Notes under the pieces: model-generated | What the model was told of the DNA's origin: nothing | What the model saw: the letters and a program-made list of their open reading frames with translations, nothing else | Database searches by the model: none | Part shown: positions 17,581 to 25,879 of the stretch, piece after piece | Layout: the number at the start of each line of letters is the position of its first letter | How positions within the stretch are numbered: position 1 is the first letter of the stretch | Source: Bryobacterales bacterium | GTDB lineage: Bacteria; Acidobacteriota; Terriglobia; Bryobacterales; Bryobacteraceae | DNA length: 64,000 bases | Direction of reading: 5' to 3' | Assembly: GCA_019261985.1 (NCBI GenBank) | Contig: JAFAQY010000118.1 | Coordinates: 1 to 64,000, forward strand | Translations under genes and position numbers: made by a program

Positions 17581-20303
17581 GCAAATACGTTTATAACTTC
17601 GGCGGCGGCACGGCCGACGGAGACGGAAAAATGAAAGACATCCTCGGCGGAAAAGGCTCCGGCCTGGCCGAGATGAGCCGCGCGAACATCCCCGTTCCCC
17701 CCGGCTTCACTATCTCCACCGAAGTCTGCAACGTTTATTTTCAGAACGGCAATAAGGTGCCGGACGAAATCAAACAACAGATCGAGCAGGCGCTCGGCAA
17801 GTTGGAATCCGATTCGGGCAAGCGGCTCGGCGATCCGCAAAATCCGCTGCTGGTCAGCGTGCGATCGGGAGCGAAGTTCTCCATGCCGGGCATGATGAAC
17901 ACGATTCTGAACCTTGGCCTGAACGATAAGAGCGTGGAAGGACTTGCCTCCCGCAGCGGCAACCCGCGTTTCGCTTACGATTCGTACCGCCGCTTCATCC
18001 AAATGTTTGGGGAAGTCGCGCAGAACATCGGTATGGCCAAGTTCGACCACATCTTCGATCAGCGCAAGGACAAGGTAAAGGCGAAGCAGGATACCGATCT
18101 CACAGCCGCGGACCTGCAGGCGATCATCGCCGAATACAAGAAAGTGGTGCAGAAGGAAACCGGAAAACCATTTCCGCAGGACCCGCGACAACAGCTCGCC
18201 ATGGCCATCGGCGCGGTGTTCAATTCGTGGTGGAATCCGAAGGCGGCGTATTACCGCAAGATGGAAAAGATTCCGGATGAGATCGGGACCGCGGCGAACG
18301 TGCAGGCAATGGTCTTCGGCAACACCGGCGATAAATCCGCAACGGGCGTGGGATTCACGCGCGATCCCGCCACCGGCGAGAAAGTTTTTTACGGCGAGTT
18401 CCTCGTGAACGCTCAGGGCGAGGATGTGGTGGCGGGTATTCGCACGCCGCAGCCGATTTCCCAACTCCGAGACATCATGCCCGAAGCTTATTCGCAGCTT
18501 CGCGAAATTACCGAGCGGCTGGAAAAGCACTATCGCGACGTGCAGGATTTCGAGTTCACGATCGAAGAAGGCAAGCTGTACATGCTGCAAACGCGCAATG
18601 GCAAGCGCACCGGCCCCGCCGCTGTCCGCGCGGCGGTCGACATGGTCGCCGAAGGCCTGATCGACAAAAAGGAAGCTGTGCTGCGAGTGCAGCCGCAGCA
18701 GCTGGATCAGCTTTTGCATCCGCGTTTTGATCCGAAAGAAATAAGTAAGCTAGAGCCCATTGCCAAGGGCATCGACGCGTCGCCGGGCGCGGCGGTGGGC
18801 CGCGCGGTATTCACCGCGGAAGAAGCGGTGGAGATGAGCAAGGGCGGCCCGGTAATTCTGGTCCGGAAGGAAACTACACCGGACGATATTCACGGCATGG
18901 ACGTCGCGAAGGGCATTCTGACGGCGGTTGGCGGAAAATCGAGCCACGCGGCGGTGGTGGCCCGCGGCATGGGGCGGCCCTGTATCGTGGGGGCGGGTTC
19001 GATCTCAATCGACGAACGCGGACAGAAATTCACCGTCAAATCACGCGTGGTAAAGCAGGGCGATTGGATTTCGATCGACGGCACGACCGGCGCCGTGTAC
19101 GCGGGACAGGTCCCGACCATTGAACCCGACCCGCATTCCGGGCACTTTGGAAAATTCATGCAATGGGCGGATGAGTTCTGCGGCACTTTCGGCGTGCGCG
19201 CGAACGCGGACATCCCTCGCGATGCGAAAGCCGCGCGCCTGTTCGGCGCGGAAGGCATTGGATTGTGCCGCACCGAGCACATGTTCTTTGCCGCCGACCG
19301 AATTCCTCATATGCAGGCGATGATTCTCGCTCGCGAGGAGAAGGACCGCAGGAAGGCGCTGCAGAAGCTCCTGCCGATGCAGCGCAAAGACTTTGCGGGT
19401 CTGTTCGAGGCCATGGACGGCTTCCCTGTGGTGATCCGCACGCTGGATCCGCCATTACATGAATTCCTGCCCAAACGGGAAGAGCTGATGGTGGACATCG
19501 CGCGCTTTCCGCATCTGGGCGGCGGCGGCAAAAAGGAACTAGCGGAAAAGTACAATATGAAGGCCGGGGACCTGAAGAAGGGCTTGCCCGAGCTACTGAA
19601 GCGCGTCGAAGAGCTGCACGAGTTCAACCCGATGCTGGGCCACCGCGGGTGCCGGCTCGGCATCACTTACCCAGAAATTACCGAAATGCAGGCGCGCGCC
19701 ATTTTCGAAGCCGCCGTGCAGGTAGCGAAGAAGGGCAAGAAGGTGATTCCCGAAGTGATGATTCCGCTGGTCGGCAGCGAAGGCGAGCTGGAGAATCAGA
19801 AGGCGATCGTGACGCGTGTCGCGAAGGAAGTGCTCGATAAGGAAAAGATGAATGATCTTCATTACCTGGTCGGCACCATGATCGAGATCCCGCGCGCGGC
19901 GCTGCTCGCCGATCAGATCGCGCAGCAGGCCGAGTTCTTCAGCTTTGGCACCAACGACCTGACACAAACGACGATGGGCCTCTCCCGGGACGACTACACG
20001 AAGTTCTCCGGCGAATATCAAAACTTGAAAATCTTCAAAGCCGACCCTTTCCAGAGCATCGACCAGGAAGGCGTCGGCAAGCTGATAGAGACCGCAATCA
20101 AGCTCGGCCGCGGCGTTCGCAACGATCTCGATATCGGCATCTGCGGCGAGCATGGCGGCGACCCGAGTTCGGTCGAGTACTGCTACCGTGTGGGGATGAA
20201 TTACGTATCGTGCTCTCCCTACCGGGTGCCGATCGCGCGCTTGGCCGCAGCCCAAGCTGCGATCGCGGGGGCGGATAAATCGGAATCGATGCGGACCGCG
20301 TAA
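17577..20303 (+). CDS. ppdK: Pyruvate, phosphate dikinase
   Basis: A 908-residue enzyme that interconverts pyruvate, ATP and phosphate with PEP, AMP and pyrophosphate. Order: ATP-grasp nucleotide domain (about 1-345), swivelling phosphohistidine domain with His457 in GGKSSHAAVVARGMG, and the PEP/pyruvate-binding TIM barrel with SFGTNDLTQTTMG and catalytic Cys in IGICGEHGG. The residue two before the histidine is Ser where plant enzymes carry the regulated Thr. The full length is normal. The start codon overlaps the glyS stop (ATGA), which is an unusual partner for this metabolic gene but clearly the same transcript. Confidence 0.97.
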   Translation: MSKYVYNFGGGTADGDGKMKDILGGKGSGLAEMSRANIPVPPGFTISTEVCNVYFQNGNKVPDEIKQQIEQALGKLESDSGKRLGDPQNPLLVSVRSGAKFSMPGMMNTILNLGLNDKSVEGLASRSGNPRFAYDSYRRFIQMFGEVAQNIGMAKFDHIFDQRKDKVKAKQDTDLTAADLQAIIAEYKKVVQKETGKPFPQDPRQQLAMAIGAVFNSWWNPKAAYYRKMEKIPDEIGTAANVQAMVFGNTGDKSATGVGFTRDPATGEKVFYGEFLVNAQGEDVVAGIRTPQPISQLRDIMPEAYSQLREITERLEKHYRDVQDFEFTIEEGKLYMLQTRNGKRTGPAAVRAAVDMVAEGLIDKKEAVLRVQPQQLDQLLHPRFDPKEISKLEPIAKGIDASPGAAVGRAVFTAEEAVEMSKGGPVILVRKETTPDDIHGMDVAKGILTAVGGKSSHAAVVARGMGRPCIVGAGSISIDERGQKFTVKSRVVKQGDWISIDGTTGAVYAGQVPTIEPDPHSGHFGKFMQWADEFCGTFGVRANADIPRDAKAARLFGAEGIGLCRTEHMFFAADRIPHMQAMILAREEKDRRKALQKLLPMQRKDFAGLFEAMDGFPVVIRTLDPPLHEFLPKREELMVDIARFPHLGGGGKKELAEKYNMKAGDLKKGLPELLKRVEELHEFNPMLGHRGCRLGITYPEITEMQARAIFEAAVQVAKKGKKVIPEVMIPLVGSEGELENQKAIVTRVAKEVLDKEKMNDLHYLVGTMIEIPRAALLADQIAQQAEFFSFGTNDLTQTTMGLSRDDYTKFSGEYQNLKIFKADPFQSIDQEGVGKLIETAIKLGRGVRNDLDIGICGEHGGDPSSVEYCYRVGMNYVSCSPYRVPIARLAAAQAAIAGADKSESMRTA

Positions 20304-20541
20304 GGGCGCCTAAAGCACGTCTTCCGTCCGGGACGGGCACTCCAAAGGGCGGTCCAGGGGCGCTTATTGTGGTCGAGAACGGCGCTTGTCGATAATCGCA
20401 GCTTGAGAAGGTGCTGCAGGATCTGTGAGCCGCAATGTCGCCCTTCGCGGGTGCGCGAAACGTGAACGCCTGCAACGGTTCAGCTCGCGATCACTCGAGT
20501 GCGCTGCGTTGAAGACGATGCCTGGCTGCCGTAACCGCTCG

Positions 20542-20574
20542 GGCGGGCTAAAGCCCGGCTAAAGCCCGCCCCAC
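20542..20574. repeat. Palindromic repeat ending in GCCCGCCCCAC
   Basis: GGCGGGCT (20542-20549) pairs with AGCCCGCC (20563-20570), and an inner CGGGCT/AGCCCG pair can form instead. The right edge, CCCGCCCCAC, matches the end of the large composite elements at 37301, 45601 and 55675, so this may be a half or degenerate copy. Confidence 0.45.
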
Positions 20575-20579
20575 AGCGG

Positions 20580-20704
20580 GCCGGCGCGAAAGCGCCGGGG
20601 ACGCTGTCCGAACTCGCGCCGCGATTGAAGGCCGCTTTCGATTCGTAGCCTACCTCCGCGGCAATCTCGGCAACGCCGCACGGGTAACACGCATCGGCGA
20701 TCAT
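20580..20704 (-). pseudogene. Fragment of an AraC-type transcriptional regulator
   Basis: The minus strand reads GVAEIAAEVGYESKAAFNR, which matches the second helix-turn-helix of AraC-family regulators. After a one-base shift it continues as EFGQRPRRFRAG, the expected following segment. Only about 40 codons remain, with a frameshift and no start or first helix-turn-helix, so this is a relic. Confidence 0.5.
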
Positions 20705-20885
20705 TTCGCGCTCGGATATGTTTTCAGTCCGGTTAGAAAAACAGCCACGGCACCAGACAAAGAAATCGCGCCCACCATTCCCGCCCGCGTACCCGTTGTC
20801 CCTTTTCGTCGAACGTCGCTTTGGCGAAACAGAATAAGAGATAGAGCCCGACCCAAGGGCGTACACGAGCAGTGCCGCAGTCGCC

Positions 20886-22121
20886 CTACTCATACCGCAG
20901 CGCTTCCACCGGGTCCAATCGCGCGGCCTTGCTGGCCGGCCAAATCCCGAAGAATACGCCGATCCCTACACTAACCGCAATACCCAAGCCTGCTGCCCAT
21001 AGCGGAACCATGGTGGGCAGGGTTGGCAGCGCCACCCGAACCAGGCGCGAAACGCCCCAGCCGAACAGCATCCCGATCAGGCCGCCAAAGCCGGTCAGCA
21101 CCACGGCTTCCGAGAGGAACTGCAAGATGATATCCGACCGGCGCGCGCCGATGGCTTTGCGAACTCCGATTTCGCGCGTCCGCTCCGTTACCGAGACCAG
21201 CATGATGTTCATCACGCCGATGCCGCCGACCAACAATCCAATGGAACTCAGCACCACCATCACCAGAGCGATGATCGACGTGACAGAGCGGAACTGATCC
21301 ACCATCTGCTCCGCCGTCGAGATGAAGAAGTTATCGGGCTTATCGAAGGGAACGTGCCGCTGCTGCCGCAATACTACGCGCAGTTCATCCATCGCCGTCG
21401 CAATCTTACCTTCTTTGGCCATCACCATCAGCAAGTTTTCCTGCGCCGTCGGAAAGAGCTTGCGCATGGTGAAATACGGCACCAGGATACGATTGTCATC
21501 CTGGCCTGGAATGGCCGTCGCTGGGCGGTTCATGACGCCGATGACTTGCACCTCCTGGCCGGCCACGTTGATGGTTTTGCCGATCGCGTTCTCCTCTCCG
21601 AACAGCGCCTTGTACACGTCTTCCCCGATCACGGCGACCGGGAGGCGGTGATCGCCCTCATTGTCGGTGAAGAACCGGCCCTCACGCATGTCCGCGTTGT
21701 AGGAAGCCGCGTAGCCTTCGAAGGTTCCCGCGATCTGCGGGCCGTAATAGGTGTTGCCTTTGTACCGCGCCTGCGTGAATCCCATGTTGGGCGGCAGCAG
21801 ATACGGACTCACTCGCTCGACGGAAGGACACCGCGCGGCAATCGCCAGGCCGTCTTCGTAAGTCAGAGGCTTGCGGTTGCGTTCCTCCGGCGTGCGTCCG
21901 CCGAAGCCGCCCATAAGCTGCATCTTGAACACAATGACTGTGTTCGTGCCCATGCTGCGGATCGCGCCGGTGACCGCTCCATCAAGCCCGGCCAGGATTG
22001 AGCCCACCGCGATGATGGTGCCGGTACCAATAATCACCCCGAGCACAGTCAGAAATGAGCGCACTTTGTTTTGCCGCACTGTGTCGAGCGCCAGCTTAAT
22101 AACTTCAATCAGCAGTTTCAT
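20886..22121 (-). CDS. ABC transporter permease, MacB/FtsX type
   Basis: A 411-residue membrane protein with the MacB layout: one N-terminal transmembrane helix (about 20-45, RSFLTVLGVIIGTGTIIAVG), a large periplasmic MacB-PCD domain (about 50-270), and three C-terminal helices of the FtsX domain carrying GGIGVMNIMLVSVTERTREI, GVRKAIGARRSDI and the ending ARLDPVEALRYE. Such permeases act mechanically on the periplasmic side, exporting peptides, lipoproteins or drugs with a TolC partner. It lies 3 bp after a paralogous permease gene. No ATPase or membrane-fusion protein gene is adjacent, so the energising subunit must be encoded elsewhere. Confidence 0.9.
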   Translation of the reverse strand: MKLLIEVIKLALDTVRQNKVRSFLTVLGVIIGTGTIIAVGSILAGLDGAVTGAIRSMGTNTVIVFKMQLMGGFGGRTPEERNRKPLTYEDGLAIAARCPSVERVSPYLLPPNMGFTQARYKGNTYYGPQIAGTFEGYAASYNADMREGRFFTDNEGDHRLPVAVIGEDVYKALFGEENAIGKTINVAGQEVQVIGVMNRPATAIPGQDDNRILVPYFTMRKLFPTAQENLLMVMAKEGKIATAMDELRVVLRQQRHVPFDKPDNFFISTAEQMVDQFRSVTSIIALVMVVLSSIGLLVGGIGVMNIMLVSVTERTREIGVRKAIGARRSDIILQFLSEAVVLTGFGGLIGMLFGWGVSRLVRVALPTLPTMVPLWAAGLGIAVSVGIGVFFGIWPASKAARLDPVEALRYE

Positions 22122-22124
22122 GGG

Positions 22125-23369
22125 TCAGCTCTCCGCTCGCAGAGCAACGATCGGATCCAGGCGCGCGGCCCTTCGCGCCGGGTAAATGCCAAAGAAAAGG
22201 CCGACAATCGCGGAGAGCGAGACCCCGATCAGAACCGCGTTCAACGGCACTTCCATGGGTACCGGAGTGAAGTTTCGCACGGCAACCGCGACCAGCCAGG
22301 CGATAGCTACGCCTATAAACCCACCCATGCCGGCCAGCATCGACGATTCCACCAGGAACTGATTCAGAATGTCTTGCCGGCGCGCGCCGACGCTCTTACG
22401 AACGCCGATTTCGCGGGTCCGCTCCGTCACTACCGCGAGCATAATATTCATGATGACTACGCCGCCCACCACCATAAAAACGCTTACTATGCCGACAGCG
22501 GCGCTCGCAATTGCCCCGGTGAGTTGATCCCAGGTGGAAACCAGCGAATCGGAGGATTGGAGGCCGAAGTTGTCGTCCTGTCCGGGCCGCAGATGGCGAA
22601 ACGCGCGAATCAGCGCGGTTATTTCATCCTCGGCTTCGTGAAGATGGTCGCGGTCAATGGCTGCAAAGTTGTAACGGATATCCTTTTTGTCGCCGTAGAT
22701 CTTGAAATACGTCTCGACCGGTATGGAAATGTAGTTATCTTGCGACTGCCCGAATACGCTCCCTTTGGGCCTGCCAACTCCGATCACCTCGAACGGGAGT
22801 CCGTCTACCGCAATGATTTTGCCGACCGGATCGACATTCGGGAAGAAGCGGTCCTTCAGATCGGAGCCGATGAGAACCACGTTTAACCTGCGTTGGTCTT
22901 CAGTGTCGGTGAAAAAGCGGCCAGTCGCGATTTGCGTGTTCGTCAGCAGCGCGCCATTGGAGGTAATGCCCGTGCAGAGCACGCCGTCGAGATAGTCGCC
23001 CGCGTATGTGACCTTCACGCCGCGGTTCGCCGAAATACTGAACTCGCGGATCAGCCTGGCCCGATCCTTCAGAAAAGCGTATTCTTCGCGCCTGAGATCC
23101 GGGTTGGTTCTTTGCGCTTGAATGAACCGCTTGGGGTCGCGAGGGCCGGTGAATGCTACCCGTAAGATGCTGAAACCGTCGTTGCCCATGGTGGAAGCAG
23201 TCTGGGCGACGTAGACATCCATACCATGGATCACGGCCATTACCGCGATAAGGGTGGTGGTGGACAGAATTATGCCCAGCAGTGTTAAAAAGCTGCGAAG
23301 CTTGCTGGTTCGCAGCGAATCCAGCGCGACAGCCGCGGCTTCAAAGAAAGATGCTCGGGAGGATTTCAC
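22125..23369 (-). CDS. ABC transporter permease, MacB/FtsX type (paralogue)
   Basis: A 414-residue permease with the same architecture as its downstream neighbour: an N-terminal helix at about 22-46 (RSFLTLLGIILSTTTLIAVM), a periplasmic MacB-PCD domain, and a C-terminal FtsX domain with GGVVIMNIMLAVVTERTREI, GVRKSVGARRQDI and ARLDPIVALRAES. The two genes are 3 bp apart and may form a heterodimeric permease. The hydrolase gene ending 6 bp before... its start side (23376) is on the same strand, so the three genes probably form one operon. Confidence 0.9.
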   Translation of the reverse strand: MKSSRASFFEAAAVALDSLRTSKLRSFLTLLGIILSTTTLIAVMAVIHGMDVYVAQTASTMGNDGFSILRVAFTGPRDPKRFIQAQRTNPDLRREEYAFLKDRARLIREFSISANRGVKVTYAGDYLDGVLCTGITSNGALLTNTQIATGRFFTDTEDQRRLNVVLIGSDLKDRFFPNVDPVGKIIAVDGLPFEVIGVGRPKGSVFGQSQDNYISIPVETYFKIYGDKKDIRYNFAAIDRDHLHEAEDEITALIRAFRHLRPGQDDNFGLQSSDSLVSTWDQLTGAIASAAVGIVSVFMVVGGVVIMNIMLAVVTERTREIGVRKSVGARRQDILNQFLVESSMLAGMGGFIGVAIAWLVAVAVRNFTPVPMEVPLNAVLIGVSLSAIVGLFFGIYPARRAARLDPIVALRAES

Positions 23370-23375
23370 CTGATT

Positions 23376-24356
23376 TCAGGATACGCTGGCCGATGGCAGT
23401 TTGTTCCGAACGTTTTCCACCCAACTCATGATTACTTCATCGAGCCAAAAGCGCGGCCGGCGGCGCGAAATAAACCCCAAATGGCCACCATGCTCCGCGG
23501 CGACAAGTTCCAAATTCGGATTACGGGAGAACGCCGGGTGCTCGAAGGCGGAGAACGGAACCAGCGGGTCGTCTTTGGCCTGTACGATCAATGCCGGTAT
23601 GGCGATTCGCTCCAGGAACTGATTTGAGGATTGAGTGTGGAAATAATTGGCGGCGGTGCCGAAGCCGAAAAGCTTAGCCGTGTAGAAGTTATCGAAATCG
23701 ACGATGGTGCGGATTTTGGGCAGGTGCTCGATAGTGTAGAGATGCGGCGCTTGGGCGTACCGCCTGCGGATTCGCTCCTTCAAGCGATTAAGGAAGCGGT
23801 CTTGATAAATCCTGTTTCGAGGCTGTTCCAGCGCGGCCGCGCAGGCGGCCAGATCGATGGGAACGGAGACTCCGCACACCCCGGAGATCAGTTCCCTGGC
23901 TTGGGTTTGGAGCTCGCCTGCCAGCTTCAATACGACGTTTCCGCCAAGAGAATAACCGACGAGAAAGACAGGCCCGCCCGCGGGAACGCGCTGCCGCAGC
24001 ACCGCCAGCAAGTCCGAGGTTTGGCCCGCGTGATAATTCGAAAGCGCCAGGTGTTCGGTACCTCCGCAACTGCGCATATTAAAGCGCACCACCGAATAGC
24101 CGCGAGTCAAGGCGGCATGTGCCATGCTGCGCGCATACCCGGCATCGCTTGAGCCTTCCAATCCATGGATCAGCACGATTTCGCCTTTCGGCTTGCCCGC
24201 GGGGCGCTGAAAGCGGAGCAGAATCTGAACCTCAGGCTCAGTGCGGACCAGCAGAGTTTCGCTCGGCCAGCGGCCTTCGCTATCGGGGCGCGACCAAAAA
24301 TTTCCCGCGATGGTGGCCAGGTGGGGATTACGGAAGAGCGGCTCGAAGGGGCGCAA
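23376..24356 (-). CDS. YheT-type alpha/beta hydrolase
   Basis: A 326-residue hydrolase starting with FEPLFRNPHLATIAGNFW, the usual opening of the YheT family. The catalytic set is Ser136 in GYSLGGN, Asp in AKDDPLVP and His in EHGGHLGF; HGLEG (64-68) supplies the oxyanion region and FNMRSCGGTE is a family signature. The substrate is unknown; relatives are esterase-like. The only start that keeps the family N-terminus is TTG at 24356, without a clear ribosome site. The gene diverges from the peroxiredoxin gene with only 22 bp between them, so promoters must overlap the coding regions. Confidence 0.85.
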   Translation of the reverse strand: MRPFEPLFRNPHLATIAGNFWSRPDSEGRWPSETLLVRTEPEVQILLRFQRPAGKPKGEIVLIHGLEGSSDAGYARSMAHAALTRGYSVVRFNMRSCGGTEHLALSNYHAGQTSDLLAVLRQRVPAGGPVFLVGYSLGGNVVLKLAGELQTQARELISGVCGVSVPIDLAACAAALEQPRNRIYQDRFLNRLKERIRRRYAQAPHLYTIEHLPKIRTIVDFDNFYTAKLFGFGTAANYFHTQSSNQFLERIAIPALIVQAKDDPLVPFSAFEHPAFSRNPNLELVAAEHGGHLGFISRRRPRFWLDEVIMSWVENVRNKLPSASVS

Positions 24357-24378
24357 ATCAAATTGTAAAGTGGAAGGA

Positions 24379-24822
24379 ATGCTGAGTTGGCTCTTCGCGA
24401 AACCGCTTCAGGTGGGAGACGTCGCGCCTGACTTCAGCCTCACCGACCAAGACGGCAATCGAGTCACTCTGTCCGCGCTGCGCGGCAAGAATGTTGTCCT
24501 GGTGTTCTACCCCGCCGACGATACGACAGTGTGCACGAAGCAACTCTGCGAATTTCGCGATCAGTGGCCACGCGCCCTGGCGAAGAACGCGGCGATATTC
24601 GGGGTGAATCCTGCGGGAGCATCCAAGCATGCGAGCTTTCGGAATCGATACAACTTTCCGTTTCCTCTATTAGTGGATGAGGGCCAGAAGGCCGGCGAAG
24701 CGTACCACACCCGCAGCTTCGTGCCGCGCCGCATGGTTTACGTGATCGGCCCGGATGGCAAGATCCGGTTCGCGCGCCGCGGCAAGCCGGACCCGAACGA
24801 AGTGCTCGCGGCAGCGGTATAA
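24379..24822 (+). CDS. bcp: Peroxiredoxin, BCP/PrxQ type
   Basis: A 147-residue thiol peroxidase. GDVAPDFSLTDQDG opens the thioredoxin-like fold and TTVCTKQLCEFRD holds the peroxidatic Cys52 and resolving Cys57 five residues apart, the atypical two-Cys PrxQ pattern. It reduces peroxides with thioredoxin as donor. I use the ATG at 24379, preceded by GGAAGGA; the longer open frame upstream merely reads through the neighbouring gene's start region. MLSWLFAK is a short hydrophobic N-terminus, not a convincing signal peptide. Confidence 0.9.
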   Translation: MLSWLFAKPLQVGDVAPDFSLTDQDGNRVTLSALRGKNVVLVFYPADDTTVCTKQLCEFRDQWPRALAKNAAIFGVNPAGASKHASFRNRYNFPFPLLVDEGQKAGEAYHTRSFVPRRMVYVIGPDGKIRFARRGKPDPNEVLAAAV

Positions 24823-24866
24823 GGCCGCACACCAATATTTAAAGCAGTGCTGCCCGCAGTCGACAA

Positions 24867-24895
24867 CGCCTGGTGCCTAACTGCAGAACCAGGCG
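24867..24895. terminator. Hairpin between convergent genes
   Basis: CGCCTGGT (24867-24874) pairs perfectly with ACCAGGCG (24888-24895) across a 13-base loop, between the convergent peroxiredoxin and DUF5996 genes. No T-run follows, so a bidirectional terminator role is only a guess. Confidence 0.35.
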
Positions 24896-24905
24896 TACAG
24901 CCCGC

Positions 24906-24980
24906 TGGGGCAGGCTCCGGCCGCCATTTCCACACAATCGCCCGGCGCGATCGGCAATCGCGCGCAGGATCACATCCCAC
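24906..24980 (+). repeat. Degenerate composite palindromic element (copy A)
   Basis: GGGGCAGG at the left, then after a linker the hairpin GCGCGAT-CGGCA-ATCGCGC (24945-24963, last arm in ATCGCGC) and GCAGGATCACATCC. Order and sequence match copy B at 45601-45713 in the same orientation, but the two left hairpins have decayed. Confidence 0.55.
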
Positions 24981-24985
24981 GTACT

Positions 24986-25879
24986 TCAAATTTCCAGCGC
25001 CGCGCGGTCCCACTTCCCAAGCCGCGCGCCCGCTTCATACGTGCTCTCGACAAATGCGTAAAGCGCCTCCTCGGGCGAGCTCGCGTTGCGCACGTCATCG
25101 TACATCAGGATGAACTCCGATAACTTTTTATTCCAGCCGGCCGCCGCCGGCCGCACGCGTTCCTGATCCAGGCCGGGCGGCGTTGGAACAGTATAGGAAT
25201 AATACGCCGGGCCGTCGAATCCCGCGCCAGGCCAAAAGCCCGCGCTGCACACCTCGTGCGAGTACGCCGGCCCGCTAATCGCGCCTTTCCTCGGCGGGGC
25301 AAGCCGGCCCGAAAAGCGCGAGCACGCCAGATCGAAGCTGCCCCAAAAGAAATGCACCGGACTATATTTCCCCATGAACTTGCCGCGAAACTTTTGCAGC
25401 ACGTTCGCGCTCGATACCAGGATTCTCCAGAACCGGTTCGCGTACTCGCCGTCATAGGAACGGTTTTTCGAATCCTCTTGGAACAACACCGGGTCGGGAA
25501 CTTCCTGTGGCTTGGGATTAATGGTCGTCGAAATCCCAAGCCATGCCAGACTATCCATCACGCCCGAGTAAAACTCCGCCACGCTCTCCGGCTTTAGAGG
25601 GCGCGACAAATTCCGGCCGTCGCTCGCGCTGAAATCTAACGCGTGTCTCTGAAAATCGAATTCGATTTCGAACACGCCGCCGCCGTGCGGTATCGGCCCC
25701 GTGGTTAGGCCTCGCGAATTCACGTACAACGCCACATGCCACCAGTGATTCACGGCCGGAGTATTGGCCATGCGGACCTTCCCCACAATCTGCGTCCACA
25801 TGTGGAGCGTGCGATACGTGTCTTGCCATTCGCTCAGCGGAAGCGGCGGCCACCACCTGGAGCGCGTGTCAGTGGTCAC
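24986..25879 (-). CDS. DUF5996 family protein
   Basis: A protein of about 298 residues that matches a family of unknown function (DUF5996) along its full length: WPPLPLSEWQDTYRTLHMW near the start, VNHWWHVALYVNSRGLTT, YANRFWRILVSS, SPVHFFWGSFDLACSRFSGR in the middle, and a C-terminal FVESTYEAGARLGKWDRAAL. I choose GTG at 25879, which has GAGGAG 7 bp upstream and gives the expected N-terminus; GTG at 25882 is equally possible, while the frame extending to 25942 only reads through the neighbour. The start lies inside the 3' end of the DHH gene, so the two are translationally coupled. No catalytic function is known. Confidence 0.8.
   Translation of the reverse strand: MTTDTRSRWWPPLPLSEWQDTYRTLHMWTQIVGKVRMANTPAVNHWWHVALYVNSRGLTTGPIPHGGGVFEIEFDFQRHALDFSASDGRNLSRPLKPESVAEFYSGVMDSLAWLGISTTINPKPQEVPDPVLFQEDSKNRSYDGEYANRFWRILVSSANVLQKFRGKFMGKYSPVHFFWGSFDLACSRFSGRLAPPRKGAISGPAYSHEVCSAGFWPGAGFDGPAYYSYTVPTPPGLDQERVRPAAAGWNKKLSEFILMYDDVRNASSPEEALYAFVESTYEAGARLGKWDRAALEI

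Larger units (their letters stand above)
20304..20885. other. Gene-poor interval with hairpins and a regulator remnant
   Basis: Between convergent ppdK and the permease gene lie a near-perfect palindrome CCGTCC-G-GGACGG (20324-20336, possibly the ppdK transcript end, though without a T-tract), a palindromic repeat (20542-20574), a perfect hairpin CCGGCGC-GAAA-GCGCCGG (20581-20598) and an AraC-type remnant (20580-20704). The part from 20705 to 20885 shows no recognisable gene. Confidence 0.5.
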
